Assembly (NCBI GenBank): GCA_030141605.1
Contig: JAQGDQ010000264.1
Coordinates: 1-64,000, forward strand
Reading direction: 5' to 3'
DNA length: 64,000 nucleotides
DNA from: Tubiluchus corallicola
Lineage: Eukaryota; Priapulida; Priapulimorpha; Priapulimorphida; Tubiluchidae
Below, in pieces: positions 24,053 through 35,991 of the stretch. Numbering within the stretch: the first letter of the stretch is position 1; each line of letters begins with the position of its first letter. A model generated the notes under the pieces. That model searched no databases and was not told the origin of the DNA. It saw nothing but the letters and a program-made list of their open reading frames with translations. The translations under genes were made by a program, and so were the position numbers.

Positions 24053-26382
24053 AGTGAGACTACTTCTTTATCACAAGAAAGAAATTATATTCTGAAATAT
24101 ATAAATATAAACCACAAAACATATTTATTTAATAACTATTAGGCTATTAATTTGATGACACCAACAGGATACCCTCGTTTATACAACATCTAATACCAAG
24201 CAACCTAAAATGAAATCAGTCACCCATGGGCACGATATCCTTACAGAACACTTGAAGCAAGTGCAACCATTTGTGAGTCCCAGAACTACAGTTTGTAATT
24301 GTAATCATAGTCATTCGTATACAGTAGGCACCACTTAATAAACTCACTTTGGGACCGGCGTGCTTTGACCCAATTAACCGACTGAACCTATTAACCAATG
24401 GGTGTCGTATTACAGGTATAGAAGTATGAGTCATCAGCTTACTATGCACTGCAAAGGTTTTTAATGAATTTTAGAAGTGAAGTAATGCCTAAGCTTCCTC
24501 GTCCAGTTAAAAATTAGAAAAAATATTTTAAAATATTAATTTATATAAGTGAATAAGCAATAAGTTAAAAAGTATACTTTTCTAAATCACAGACTTTTCT
24601 AAATTACAAATTGCAAAGATTACAAAAATTCCTTCAAAGTTAGCTACTTCATTTTCTCGCTCAGAAGTTAGCCCACAAAGTTCTCGTAATTATAGAAACA
24701 TTGAAAATCTGTTGTTGTGCGTGACTAAAACAGTTCTAAATCGTCTGTTCACTTACATTGCTCTTATTTGCTGTACGATGTTTACTCTTGTAAGTCACAA
24801 GGAATACCAGCTGATTACTATACCTGCATCTTTGACTGTTAACGTATTAAGCCTGAAAGCGTGATTTGCAATGAGAGCATCAAAAGGAAACCACTAGGCA
24901 AGTGATTAAATGTTTAGCTTCCAGAATACCTTGGGCAACAGTGAGCGAGCGGGTAACAGATTCAAAGCAAAATGGCTACGCCAGCATATTAGCGCGTGAT
25001 AAATGTAGGTGCTTAGAAACAAAACGGTACTTAACATGATTGTTTCTACACACATAGTGCACAAAAGGGAAGTAAAGATGACATAAAAGTAGAAAAGGCT
25101 CTTTGGTCACATACGAATATCTTATTTAAAGAGGTGAAGAAAAGATATTGAGTCAATTATGCGGAGTTACGTGAGTCAATTACCGACAGTTTTTATGTAT
25201 ATTTGAATAGAAGCTGTTTCAGGTTTTTTTTCACTCAATTAAGCGATTGAGTCTATTAACCGTGAATCTATTAAGCAGCACCTACTGCATTTCAATTCAT
25301 TTAGGAAAGCAGGAGTTTGCTGCTTTCACGACAAAAGATTTTAATGAAAAATTGCTTTCACATGCTTTCATTTTTACTATTTATTTGGAAGGCAAACAAA
25401 TAAATTATTAATATAAAAAAAATCATGTGAAATTTTTAAACGTTTCCTAGAGAACTACCTGGCGTACATCTGGAAACATATGGACCTCTCCTTTTCACAG
25501 ATCCTGGAAAAGCCCAAGCCTATACTCACCGACGTTTAACCACAGACTCGTTTCTAGTGTAGTAGTGTACTAATTTGTGTTACTGTTAGTTAACGAAATT
25601 GTACTTAGTCTTACAAAAACTGACTACAAAATTGTAATACATGTAGCATGAGGAATGACCAAGCACTCAACACCTGTAATCTTGGTTTACATTACACCCA
25701 ATATCATGCATTAGTAAAATATGATAAACAAAAGCGAAAAACACAAATGAAAAAAGTAAAATTAATATAAAACGTACAGGTAACTTCAATAACATGCCTC
25801 CACAATAGAAGAAATCTTTTGTCTCCTATGCTGTAATATTCTTATCTATGGCTGCATTTTGTATTATTTCGTGCAGTATATTGGTTTCAGTATTATTTTG
25901 CTTGTTAATAACATTTCACAGTAAATGCATGTATTCATGGTCTGTAACAATGCACGCAAATTATATACTGTTTTTGGTAGTGATTATTTATATTTTAATT
26001 TTCTTTATAATTATTAATCTTATGAAAATTTGTTTGAATCGTAGGAGTGATATTATATATATTTTCATAATGCTGATGGCAGTTAATTTGCACTGTAAAT
26101 TATATTTTGGCATATGCATGTGAATTTATATAATATATAATTGCACATTTGCTTATTGCATTTCAATACCGCTTATCTAACAACTTAATTTATAAATAAA
26201 GGTGGCTGATTTAATAACTCTTTCGTTTGTTTCCTACCCTTCCCTTGAATAGGCGTGAGCATTTTCTACCATGAAGCAAATTTGAAACGAATCGAATTTG
26301 TTACTTATGACTGACGTCGATGTGCAAGCTTTGTGATACAGGAGTACAACAGCACCTTCACAGTTCAGTCAATAACTCTGGT
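24053..26382. other. intergenic upstream of MAK16
   Basis: MAK16 promoter region, then AT-rich sequence. A 91-codon hydrophobic open frame at 25848-26123 is compositional (poly-T tracts) rather than a supported gene. Confidence 0.4.
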
Positions 26383-26495
26383 CAGGGGGCAGTTTCACAA
26401 GGCCTTCACTAAGTTAATGGTTTCGTTATTGCGTTCACTTAAACATTAATAACGACACCGTTAACTTTGTGATGGCTTTGTAAAACCAGGCCCTG
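26383..26495. mobile_element. 113-bp MITE with ~50-bp inverted repeats
   Basis: The element begins CAGGGGGCAGTTTCACAAGG and ends as the near reverse complement CTTTGTAAAACCAGGCCCTG, with matching inner parts (AAGTTAATGGTTTCGTTATT / AATAACGACACCGTTAACTT). Flanks CTCTGGT and CTCTAGT could be a 7-bp target duplication with one change. The CAGGG ends are hAT-like. Confidence 0.75.
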
Positions 26496-26499
26496 CTCT

Positions 26500-27980
26500 A
26501 GTAGTGTTTCTTAAAGATATAAAAGTAATGCATTTGTTGTATGAACAAGCCATCTTTTTTCTCTTTCTGTAAAAACTGAAGTCTGGCCGCAGATGGTATT
26601 GGCATGGATTGCTTACAGAGTTGATTTTTTTCAAAGTCAATGGCATTCACATTTTCATATGGCGTAAGATATGGTTCGTATACATATACATATAACATAT
26701 AGGCTAGCAACAGCTACCTTTTCGTCCATTTTCAAAATTTTGGTCATATTGGTAGTACGCTAAATCCTTGACTTTTAAGGCCTACATATAGATACTTATA
26801 TCATCGACCTATTTACCTTAGGTCGGGCAATACATAGCTAATACATTTTACACAAGTGGCTACAAGTATTGAAATCCTAACTGAGGTGATGTTACAGGAG
26901 TTTCTGGCCATCAGAATTTGATTCCTTAAAATTGAGAACCTAAACTATATTTTGACACTAAAGCTGTCTTACCAGCTGTACCAACTGTTAGGATATGGCT
27001 TTCCAAACTAGCAATTATAGGCATTGATCTTGTTAGCCATTTTTAAAATGGCAGCCATATTGGATGATGTTCAATTGGCTTCATAAATTATGCTAAATTA
27101 ATCACCTTGTTTGGTTTTAACATTGTGCAATGTTTTGTATGTAAAGTGAAAAGATCAGGTTTTCACCATTCTGCTAGACAATCACACTGGAAACCTGTCA
27201 GCAATTTTGTTTTCACTTATTGGGCTATCTAAATCGGTTTGCATTATTATGGGTCTAGTGGCAGCTTTCTGGATTCAAGAAGATCCAGTTGACTGGAATA
27301 GATATCATATTGGCAACTCAATGTTACCGGTAATTTTTTTTTTAAATTTCTGTTACTTTACGTTGTTTGCGCGAAAAATAGGTGGCCATTTTGTTTTTTT
27401 TCCATTTTTGACCTCTTTCCACTATTTTTTTGAGCTAACTACAGCATTTTTCGCATTCGGTATAGTCAAATTGATAAGACTATTTATGTTACCTACTTTT
27501 AGAAAAAAACACCGCTAAATTTCCACTTTTCTGTAAATGGGACCAGACAACAACCAAAGTGTAAGAAATGTAAGTGACGAAACTATTGTTACGTATTTCT
27601 TTTTTGCGATTAGCGGCTACGCTGGCGGCATCAAAAGGCGGATGACTAAAAACTTTTGAGCTGCGCATTAACTGTAATAATAATATTCTTAAGTACACCA
27701 ATAGTGTTGGCATACGCGCAATTTTGATAAGCCAAAATCACTTTTGCGTTTTTAATAAAAGAAGAATATCTCAAATAAAAGCAATTACTTGTTAAAAGAC
27801 TAAAAACAATTCATGAAAACGAAAAACAGTTGTAGCAATAAGTTTGTATTATGTACTTGCAAATATTTCTTCAGTTTTCTTGTAAGTAAAATTTTATTGT
27901 TCTTCATAAGAGGCTAGCTGACTGCATGATGGGCTGCCTACTATATAAAAAAGTAATGGCTTTTTTAATGATTTAGTGAT
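26500..27980. other. intergenic, possible old repeat without clear limits
   Basis: Contains the motif AAAATGGCAGCCATATTGGA near 27047, a type often seen in invertebrate repeats, and a 103-codon open frame at 27207-27518 with no recognisable motif. I do not call a gene. Confidence 0.3.
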
Positions 27981-27982
27981 TT

Positions 27983-28197
27983 TTCTCTCTCTCCCTCTCT
28001 TAGAGAGAAAGAGATAGAGGGAGACAGAATGACAGAAAGAGAAAGAGGGGGAGAGAGAGAGAGAGGAGAGACAGAGAGAGACAGAGAAGCCAGGGAGAGA
28101 GAGAGGGAGAGAGAGAGAGAGAGAGAGGGGGGAGGGAGGGAGGGAGGGAGGGAGAGGGGGAGAGAGGCAGAGAGACAGACACAGACACACAGAGAGA
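27983..28197. repeat. GA-rich microsatellite with a CT lead
   Basis: About 20 bases of CT are followed by ~195 bases almost purely of G and A (GAGA, GGGA, GGGAGGGAGG) with a few ACAG units. Open frames predicted here are artefacts. Confidence 0.95.
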
Positions 28198-30427
28198 TCC
28201 TTCTTTTCCTTTTGTTGAAGGTTCTGAAATTTGTTTCTTGGTCGTTTTATTCCAATGTAAGGTGGCAGATTTGGCACATTAAAAATTGCACCCATTTACG
28301 TGCCTTGCAATTAATCTATATAATTACACATGTATTATATTGTAGGTTCGTACAGATGTTTTATTAGTACGCTTATACAAGTACATTTTTTATGCGTAAA
28401 GAAACTGTATTTAATGAACATTTATTTTGACGTAAACCTAACTGAACCTTAAAAAATTAGGCTAACTGAAAGTGATGTCTACACATAACATAATTATAAT
28501 GTGTCATGACCTGTCTGCAGATTCTAATTTATGTGCCAGGTTGGCTTCTCACCTGAATTCTGTAGCTTGATTTTGACCTAGTTAGTTGGTTGTTATAGAG
28601 TTGTGGAAGTAATGTCGGCTGCTCAGGATGACAGCTCTGATGTTTCGTTTTGTTAATTTTTGTTCCCTGACAATAAAAAAGAGGAGTAATGTCGTAAATT
28701 CTTCTCCTTTTTCGTACAACATGATTTATAACCAACTCAAACTCACAACAAAAGCCAGTGTATGATTATATGTTTTCTAAACACCTTTTAACTTAGGATT
28801 AACAAAACATGCAAATGCTTAGATTAAGTTCTGGAAAGAATATTTTGCTGTTCCGAAAAATCGATTTTTTTTTCTATGAAAGGTATTATACATGAAAGTC
28901 AGGCCTAATATTTCTTCAAGCTATTTTTCCTAATAAAAACATATTAAATTGGGATGTTTTTTAGAAAAATTTTTCTCCAGAAATAGAATACTACATAATG
29001 TTTAGTGTACAAACATTTAACTTGTAACAAAAGTTACAAAACTATGTTATAACTTGCATTTTGATATAATTACCTGGCTGCATCCCCGGGAAATTTAAAA
29101 AGATATTTTTATTTGTGTTTTTGCAACTCACTGCTAAGCAAGTTATGAGCACCTGTCGACCGGCCTGGCTTTGGTGGCCTCACCAATTCATCTGCTACAG
29201 TACACAGCGGTGCGCGAACAGCTTGCGCTATAGCGTACCTGACAACTGTCCGTACTGCTGTGCCGCTAGGGCGCACTAACTGCGCGAACTGCTGCGCAGT
29301 ATATTTCTATACTTTCTGCAGTCTCTATTCTTTGCTACAACTGCGTTTTATTCGATCATGACGCACCGCAGTATGTAAAGAAGCCCGTGCACAGCAAGGA
29401 TGAGTATAAAAAACCTCTGCTCCGAGCAGTTTGTCTAAAGATACTGGACCATCAAATTAGAACAGGAGGCTAAAGAAGGCAGACCAAAATGTACATAATG
29501 AAGTAAAAAAAGAAACAAGAAAGGTAAAACTAATAACAAAGAATTTTGTCTATTCTTGTTTAGGAAAGAACTAGACATGATGGTTAAAAAAACCAAAGGC
29601 CAAAAATATAAAAAAAAGTCAAAGATTTGTTGATAAATGGATGGGCAATGATGTAAAGAAAGAAAAAGCTTGGTGATTTAAAAAATTAAAGACCAAAGGG
29701 ATGAACTGGTTGAAGATCCAAAGTTCAAAGACAAATGATTAAAGACAACTTTGTAGAAAACTCAAAGATTAAGTTCCTAAAACAATCAAGATTTGGATAT
29801 AAAGTCCTGCAATTATAATTAAATGGTTTACTATAGCGATTATAATCAGTTTCTTACATGATGCAAGCTTTATTATTTTATTTTAATTTACATGTAACTG
29901 TTAATATTTGATTACATTTAATTATTATCATTCATAGTTTGCCACTTATTTGCTCAATTAAACTTATCATTATAGCGAAACAAAAATAAACTCGAGTCGT
30001 GATTAGGGATTATAAATGTTTGGCTAGTTCTTGGGCTTCCCGTAGGCCACATCAGAATCAGAATAAATTATTGTGAGACAACACAGATCTGGTGTTACAA
30101 TGTATATCGGGCCAAATGGCAATGGTTTGTTAGAGTAATATTCGCATAATAGCAGGACCACGTACCTTGAAAGTAAACATTGAACATTTATTTTAGGGTT
30201 ACAGTAAATATTAAATATTAGGATAAATTGGCACAGCATGGCTTATTGGGAATTGCTTTTTTGTCAGATTCCAAGTCTAAAATAAAACAAATTACTTGAT
30301 ATTGAATTGCGTGTTAAGATTTGCCGTATTACTTAGTGTCAGCAAAGTGTGTGTTAACTTGCAGACAGAGTAAAAAGTAGAATACTCCAACAAAATTAAT
30401 GTTAAATATAGACATTCCTCTCTAAAA
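28198..30427. other. intergenic, nothing recognised
   Basis: No conserved exon. A GC-richer patch at 29150-29330 with GCGCGAAC/GTGCGCGAAC motifs stands out but matches nothing I know. 29500-29780 is A-rich with AAAGA and TCAAAG quasi-repeats. Confidence 0.4.
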
Positions 30428-30640
30428 GGTGTTATTTTTCAACGAGTTGTTGAGCGTCACAGACATTTTAAAACAAAAACAACTTGGATAGCTAAGATAA
30501 ATGAAGATGTTCAACAACTTCAATCAAATCTATCTTTAGGAGTAGAAGAACTTACGCTGTTAGCTGCAGATAGAAGTGGGTGGAATACTCTAATAAATGT
30601 TGATGCCTCAATGCCTGCAATAGGTGGAATGAGACTTTGA
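30428..30640 (+). mobile_element. C-terminal relic of a non-LTR retrotransposon ORF
   Basis: Seventy codons without a start read KTKTTWIAKINEDVQQL then EELTLLAADRSGWNTLI, close to the common RT C-terminal pattern 'R-P-x-T-W...DL....A.DR..W..L'. The frame ends in a stop just before the 30667 element. Confidence 0.6.
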
Positions 30641-30666
30641 AGAAGAAAAGTTAACTAGTTAGTAAG

Positions 30667-31005
30667 TTGTTGGGAGCGGAGTAGGACACTAGCCGAAGTA
30701 GGACAATCGGCGTACATGGGCTGGCCCAAGTAGGACGCGTCGTACATGGGCTAGCCCAAATAGGATGCGTCGTACATGGGCTGCCTAAGTAGGACACTAG
30801 AGACAGATCGCGAATTGAGTCGTTAACCGTACTGGCAGCGTCTGATGTCTTTGTTTATTTAATAATAATAATTGAAAACATCAATACACGTTGAATAATT
30901 TATTATACATCTGATAAAATAAAATAATCTTATTCTGAACTAGTAGAATGGTCAATATTAAATTTCGTAAATGCTTAATATTATTATACCTGAAACAGTA
31001 CATGT
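30667..31005. mobile_element. partial relative of the 53055-53970 TIR element
   Basis: Starts TTGTTGGGAGC like the 53055 element. From 30781 it matches that element closely (GTAGGACACTAGAGACAG, ATACACGTTGAATAATTTAT, TTATTCTGA..TAGAA). Its left part is different and holds three 30-bp units. The right end is not found; a hAT-type element sits 8 bp beyond the last recognisable part. Confidence 0.75.
30711..30799 (+). repeat. 30-bp tandem repeat, three copies
   Basis: Units start at 30711, 30741 and 30771 with CGTACATGGGCT, followed by GGCCCAAGTAGGAC or variants. The motif echoes the GTAGGAC/GTCCTAC palindromes of the 53055 element. Confidence 0.85.
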
Positions 31006-31013
31006 GTTATACT

Positions 31014-31724
31014 TAGGGTTACCATATTTTCTGAGTTGAAAAAGAGGACACTTTTTTGCACACTTGTAAGTAGACAAAAATGACCAGTCTAGGGTCTATT
31101 AAAACAATGCGAAATAAAATGCAAATTATACAAATAGACCTACATGTATTCTAATAGCAATACCAAATGGCTATACTGCAAAAAACATTAACACGCTGCA
31201 ACTGTCAGTCACCTGTTTCTTCTTGGCTCCCAGAAACAGTTACGCTTGAACTTGACTGAGCCTGAGGCTGAGACCAAGAATACTTTTCCGAAGACAGAAT
31301 TGCTTTCAACTGCAAAACAGCGAAACTATACAAATTTAAAGAAATTCACATAAAAACAAACAAAATGGCTCTCGGAACCTGACGTCATTTTAAGTCGTTA
31401 ACGAATACGCCGAGTATCGACAGCGGTGTGAGTCGTGTGACCCATAGTGATGTGCGCATCGCTTGCTTTTGTTCAGTAAATATGTACACAAAGCTTTTAC
31501 AAGGGTTGCTTTTGAGATGTTAGCAGCATCTTGTATTGAAAATTAACGAGCTTTTCTTTGTCTCGCACTGTCGTACGCCTCTGCAGTTGGCAACATCCGT
31601 ACATACTTTCAGATTGAGGCAAAACCCGGACAAACTGCCGATTTTTTGAAAACCCGCCAGGACTACCGGACAACGGCCCAAAAAGAGGACGTGTCTGGGG
31701 AAACCCGAACGTATGGTAACCCTA
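31014..31724. mobile_element. 711-bp non-autonomous hAT-type element with 8-bp target duplication
   Basis: Terminal inverted repeats TAGGGTTACCATA / TATGGTAACCCTA are flanked by identical 8-mers GTTATACT at 31006-31013 and 31725-31732. An 8-bp duplication is typical of hAT. Subterminal sequence has GGACACTTTTTTG on the left and AAAAAGAGGACGTGTC on the right. No transposase frame is present. Confidence 0.88.
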
Positions 31725-32219
31725 GTTATACTGTACATTTTTGCTGCATTAACAAAATGAATACAAGTATAGTTCTATGACGGCACATTGCAAAACTTTT
31801 AGGTGACACAATGTGGAGTACAATCTTGTGAAATACTGCTGTCTCCTGACAAGAGAAATATACAACAATACGGCCCACCCACGCTTCCAACGAAACATTA
31901 CTAGATAATTAAGACTATAAATAGCTGCCACATATAACTTGGCCTTGAGTCAAGCTGCTTTTACAGCCCTTAAATTCGCTTCAGTTCATTACTGAAACTT
32001 AGCTACACAACTCTTGTACTCTTAAAGTGCATGTTCTTTGTTCAAAACCTCAGCATACACTTTCATACAGTTACTTGCAACAAGACCTAAATCTTAATTT
32101 AAACATCATAATTGTTTTTCTGTTCAGAGGTCATCACAATGGCTATTTTTCAACAACAATTCATTGTACTTTATCTTGGCTGGCGTTATAACAGTGTAAA
32201 TTTATTATGTAAAATAGAG

Positions 32220-32372
32220 TTTTGGCACAGCAGATACATTTGTGAATGGCGTTAGGCCAGGTTGGCGGTATTCCCTGTATTTAATATATTATGGAAATCG
32301 GGACAGAACAGTTATTGGTGTTATGGCGAGGCTGGCTTTATAATGGGGGACGGTATAACGAGGTTCGACTGT
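32220..32372. mobile_element. possible pogo/Tigger-type terminal repeat
   Basis: ATAACGAGGTTCGACTGTA at about 32353-32371 is the reverse complement of a CAGTCGAACCTCGTTAT-type end familiar from pogo-like transposons, next to a TA. Repeated GGCGTTA/GGCGAGGCTGGC motifs lie upstream. The other end is not clear. Confidence 0.4.
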
Positions 32373-32752
32373 ATCTGTCACTACCATTGACTTACAACAT
32401 AATTAGCCTTTAAACTTTATGTAATTTGTAATAAACAACAAAATTTTAATCTGCTGGCGATGTTGTCCAACCTTCTGAATATATAGTATAAACTAAATTT
32501 TGGAAACTATGAAACCACAAAGGTGGCAATGTTAAATTGAGTTTTAGGTATTCAAAAACATACAAACTGCATTAAAAGAGATCACGTCCGATCACACTAT
32601 TATGCCAAATGCGAAGTGCTCACTCATGTTACTGTGCCCAATTAGTGAATGTGTTTATTACCATTTTTTATGGTAATTTCTGTGGATATTACTGAATGTT
32701 AACATATGATAAAATCCAAAATTGATTTTTTTTTACTTAGAATTAGGAAACC

Positions 32753-35700
32753 ATGGAAACAGTTCCAGAAAATGAAGCAATGGAAGTGGAGCCTCGTGAG
32801 TTTACATATAACATTAGCAATGCCTGAAACTGTCTTCATTTGGCTATTTTATTTGCAAATTTGGCATTTTATTCATTGTGGATGATGTCATTTCTATGAG
32901 CTTAATATGATCAAAGGAGGTACCACGTCATCCTGATGCTTACCATGTTTTCACATCTTCTCATATTCACTTAATTTGTGTATTTTGAGCTATATTCAGC
33001 TTTTATCCCTCATGCAGTTTATGTCCTCGCCTAATTTGTGACCTTGCCTAATTTGACTGAAATCAAACATTTCAATTCAAAGGCTGCACTAGACAAAAAT
33101 TGATGTAGTACTACACTAATTTCACAGCTACATCATATTTCATTTAATTTTAATCAACAGCACCAACATTGTTTATTACTTCACTTTGAGAAGAACAATA
33201 ACTGTAACACAAAATAGTTCTATGGCAGTGTACAATAATCCATTAAAATTAAAAAATGAATTCTGGCTGGCCTGTGCAGAATCACTGTAAGTCTATAGAT
33301 TTTAATAGTCTTAATCTTTTTTTACAGGACAAAGCATAAGTTTGCATGATCCATCGGCACACGTTCATTTTAGTGAGAAGGAAGTGGAAGCACACGACTC
33401 TCAGATTCGAATAAACATAGATGATCATAATAAAGTGCGTTCATTTTTCATTTTTAGACTGAATCATGCATTTGCTTAGGTTAACATGGTGCTCGTTAAA
33501 AAACTCAAACTTTTAGTTAATGGGAAATAATGCCAAACTAAGCTTTTTTCAATTAATTTGTGTATAGATAGAAATGCTTGACAAACTTTCCTTTGTATTA
33601 TACATGTGTCATTTCAAACTAGATGATATGCTATGAGACGGTGCAAAAGCCAAAAGGCTGGTTATTGCTCTGCATTGCAGCAACGAGGATTATTTGCTTA
33701 TTGCCTGTAAAAATAATAAATTTTCTGAGCCAGGAAATTGTAATAAAATAGTTGAAATTGCTGCAGCAAAAGATTTTAAATTGAAAAACCTGCAAAAGTG
33801 CAAAAACACCATGTACTTGCCTGCAGCATTATTTTGTCATTTATCAGTGTAGGGCTTGGTCAGTAAATGGATAGGTTATTGGCAGGAAAACTGCCATACT
33901 TCTCCCTGTTATTTAATTCAAGGGAGGATGATATCTGAACATGGCTAAGATACCATTGCCTATTCATCGTCACATTAGAAAATCATCTTTGATAATTAGT
34001 TATGTTCCTGTACCAGCACAACATTTCAATGTCATTGTACTAGGTTTTGCCGTAAAGTGATGTGTCTGGCTTGCAGAGTGCCCCAACGTATATAAAGCCC
34101 TCCTACTTTGCAGCAAGAGTAAATCATTATAATAAGTTAGAACACTTCTTTTCAATAAAATTTTATGCTTCATAGTTATCACTTCTGTAAAGTTCTGTAG
34201 TCTTCATAGCAACTACTGGCTTTTATTGTTGCTATGCAGACTTGCAATTTTTAAGACCAATTTCTCTTAAAATTTGTTTTTGCAGTGATCATATGATCAA
34301 TATAAAAATTTGCTGTTGATGCTCACATTCATTAGTTACTCATATGTGTTTAGGTAACAATACATCTTGGATTTCTCCAATACAAACACAAGTACGAAGT
34401 GCGAACCAGTGTTCCCGGTGAGTTAGGGGAGGATGTAGTAAGCGAACCACGTGCCCATGTGAAATTAGAAGAAATAAGGCCATCAGCATCAGGTTATATT
34501 ATGCTAATGAAATTATGCTCGTATTATTAAACAGTGAATTAAAAACCATCTTCTTCAAAAAACATAAAAGCTCCATGTTTTATTATTTCATATTAAATGT
34601 CATCATGCAGTTAATTTGACATAGATTTTCGACATTTATGTTCGACTTCCCATAGTGTATTCACTTTTCATATAGTTATAATAAATTTTTAAATAATTAA
34701 AAGAAAAAACCATCCTTGAACAACATTCACTGTATATGCGTACAAAATGCGTTGCTTAAAAATCCAAAAGAAATTTAAGTCATTTGTATCTCCCGCTAGA
34801 CAAACCTTGCTGCAGGTATAATGGGCTCTGGACGACGCCATTTTTCATTCAAAATGACAACGATCAAGCTTGAAGTGATCGCGACTTTAAATTTACTTTA
34901 TAATTACACGAGGCATTTAACACAATTTTATTGCTGAATTAAAATAAACTCAACTTCCCGAGAGACATGACTTTTGTTTTAAAAGACTATAAAACTAGAC
35001 TGTTATTACTGCAACCGCAAAATGCGGTTAATTTACTGTCACTGCTGCTAAGATTACAAAGCATTATTCTAAAGCTTAACATGATTTAATCTCCTTTTAC
35101 TTTTGTTGAAATTCAGTACAATAAATTTCAGGCAGTATCCTAGCTTCACAAGACCAGAACCTCAATAAACACAATCAAATGGTCTAGAAACTGGTCCCCA
35201 AGTCAATGTAGGTGTAGAAACTTTCATTATTGAATATTGTTAGGAACAGTATATAGCAAAGATATTTTTATTTGATCTAGGTTCTGGTCATGATTTGATT
35301 TTTCACATACTCGCTCATAAAGAGAAGTTACTTACAGAGACATTGGAATTATCATCTGCTGAAGACTCTAGTAATAGTCTTACTATTGTGATCAAAGCAC
35401 GTGTTTTAGGTAGGTACTTTTGTACAAATATATTTTCAGAAATTGGTTTAAATTAATTTAAGACAAAACCTGGATTAATACAAATACCTCAATTTGAAGC
35501 TTTGCTGGCTCTCAATTTAATTCTATTTGGCACCAGCATGTCAAAGAGAGCTGGACAGTATGAGAAACTTGAGCTGGCTCTGCATTCATAAAATGGAGTC
35601 AGCTATGGATAATATGCATAATAAAAATAGAAAAGATGAGTCTTTAGATTAGATTAAATTTTCAGTAATTCAACATGCAAAGAAGAATTCTGTCAGTTTA

Positions 35701-35991
35701 AAATTTGAATTTCAAATGAAACGACTGCAATATTATTCAGGCATTAACATGTTAAGTTATTTTCCCGTAGCTTTTTGGAAAACTGCATCAAGACTTGATT
35801 GTAATTTTATCATTTTTTTCAATTTTATCAACCGTGCATTTACAATATATATCTTTCGATGTCAGTTCACTTTCATAGAACACTCTATCGTTACAGGAAA
35901 AGGTAAGGGAACGCCTTCATTAAAGGACGGCATTCACTGTATTGCCGTAGAGATGGATGAGGATGATATGAGTGATTGGCAAGGTTTCTGA
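32753..35991 (+). CDS. ADISSP: ADISSP / C20orf27-like (UPF0687) protein
   Basis: Coding exons are 32753-32795, 33328-33434, 34354-34492, 35281-35409 and 35897-35991, giving 170 residues; the human protein has 174. Recognition rests on colinear motifs: HVHFSEKEVEAHDS (human SHVHFDEKLHDS), a central VTIHLGFLQYKHKYEV strand region, HILAHKEKLLTETLEL, IVIKARVLG, and the C-terminal GTPSLKDGIHCIAVE followed by MSDWQGF (human SDWHGF). No signal peptide is visible, in line with the family. The human protein is reported as a secreted adipose signalling factor; its role in invertebrates is not known to me. An acceptor ends at 32740, so a noncoding first exon lies upstream. Candidate polyadenylation signals are ATTAAA near 36105 and AATAAA at 37476, so the 3' UTR may be short or ~1.5 kb. 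The gene is convergent with CACUL1. Confidence 0.92.

Noticed and set aside
25848-26123. 91-codon membrane-like open frame
   Set aside because: Phe/Ile/Leu richness follows from AT-rich DNA; no homology recognised.
27207-27518. 103-codon hydrophobic open frame
   Set aside because: No known motif, T-rich composition, no splice context.
28000-28367. Open frames of 62-133 codons on both strands
   Set aside because: Ser/Leu/Pro or Arg/Glu runs produced by the GA/CT microsatellite.
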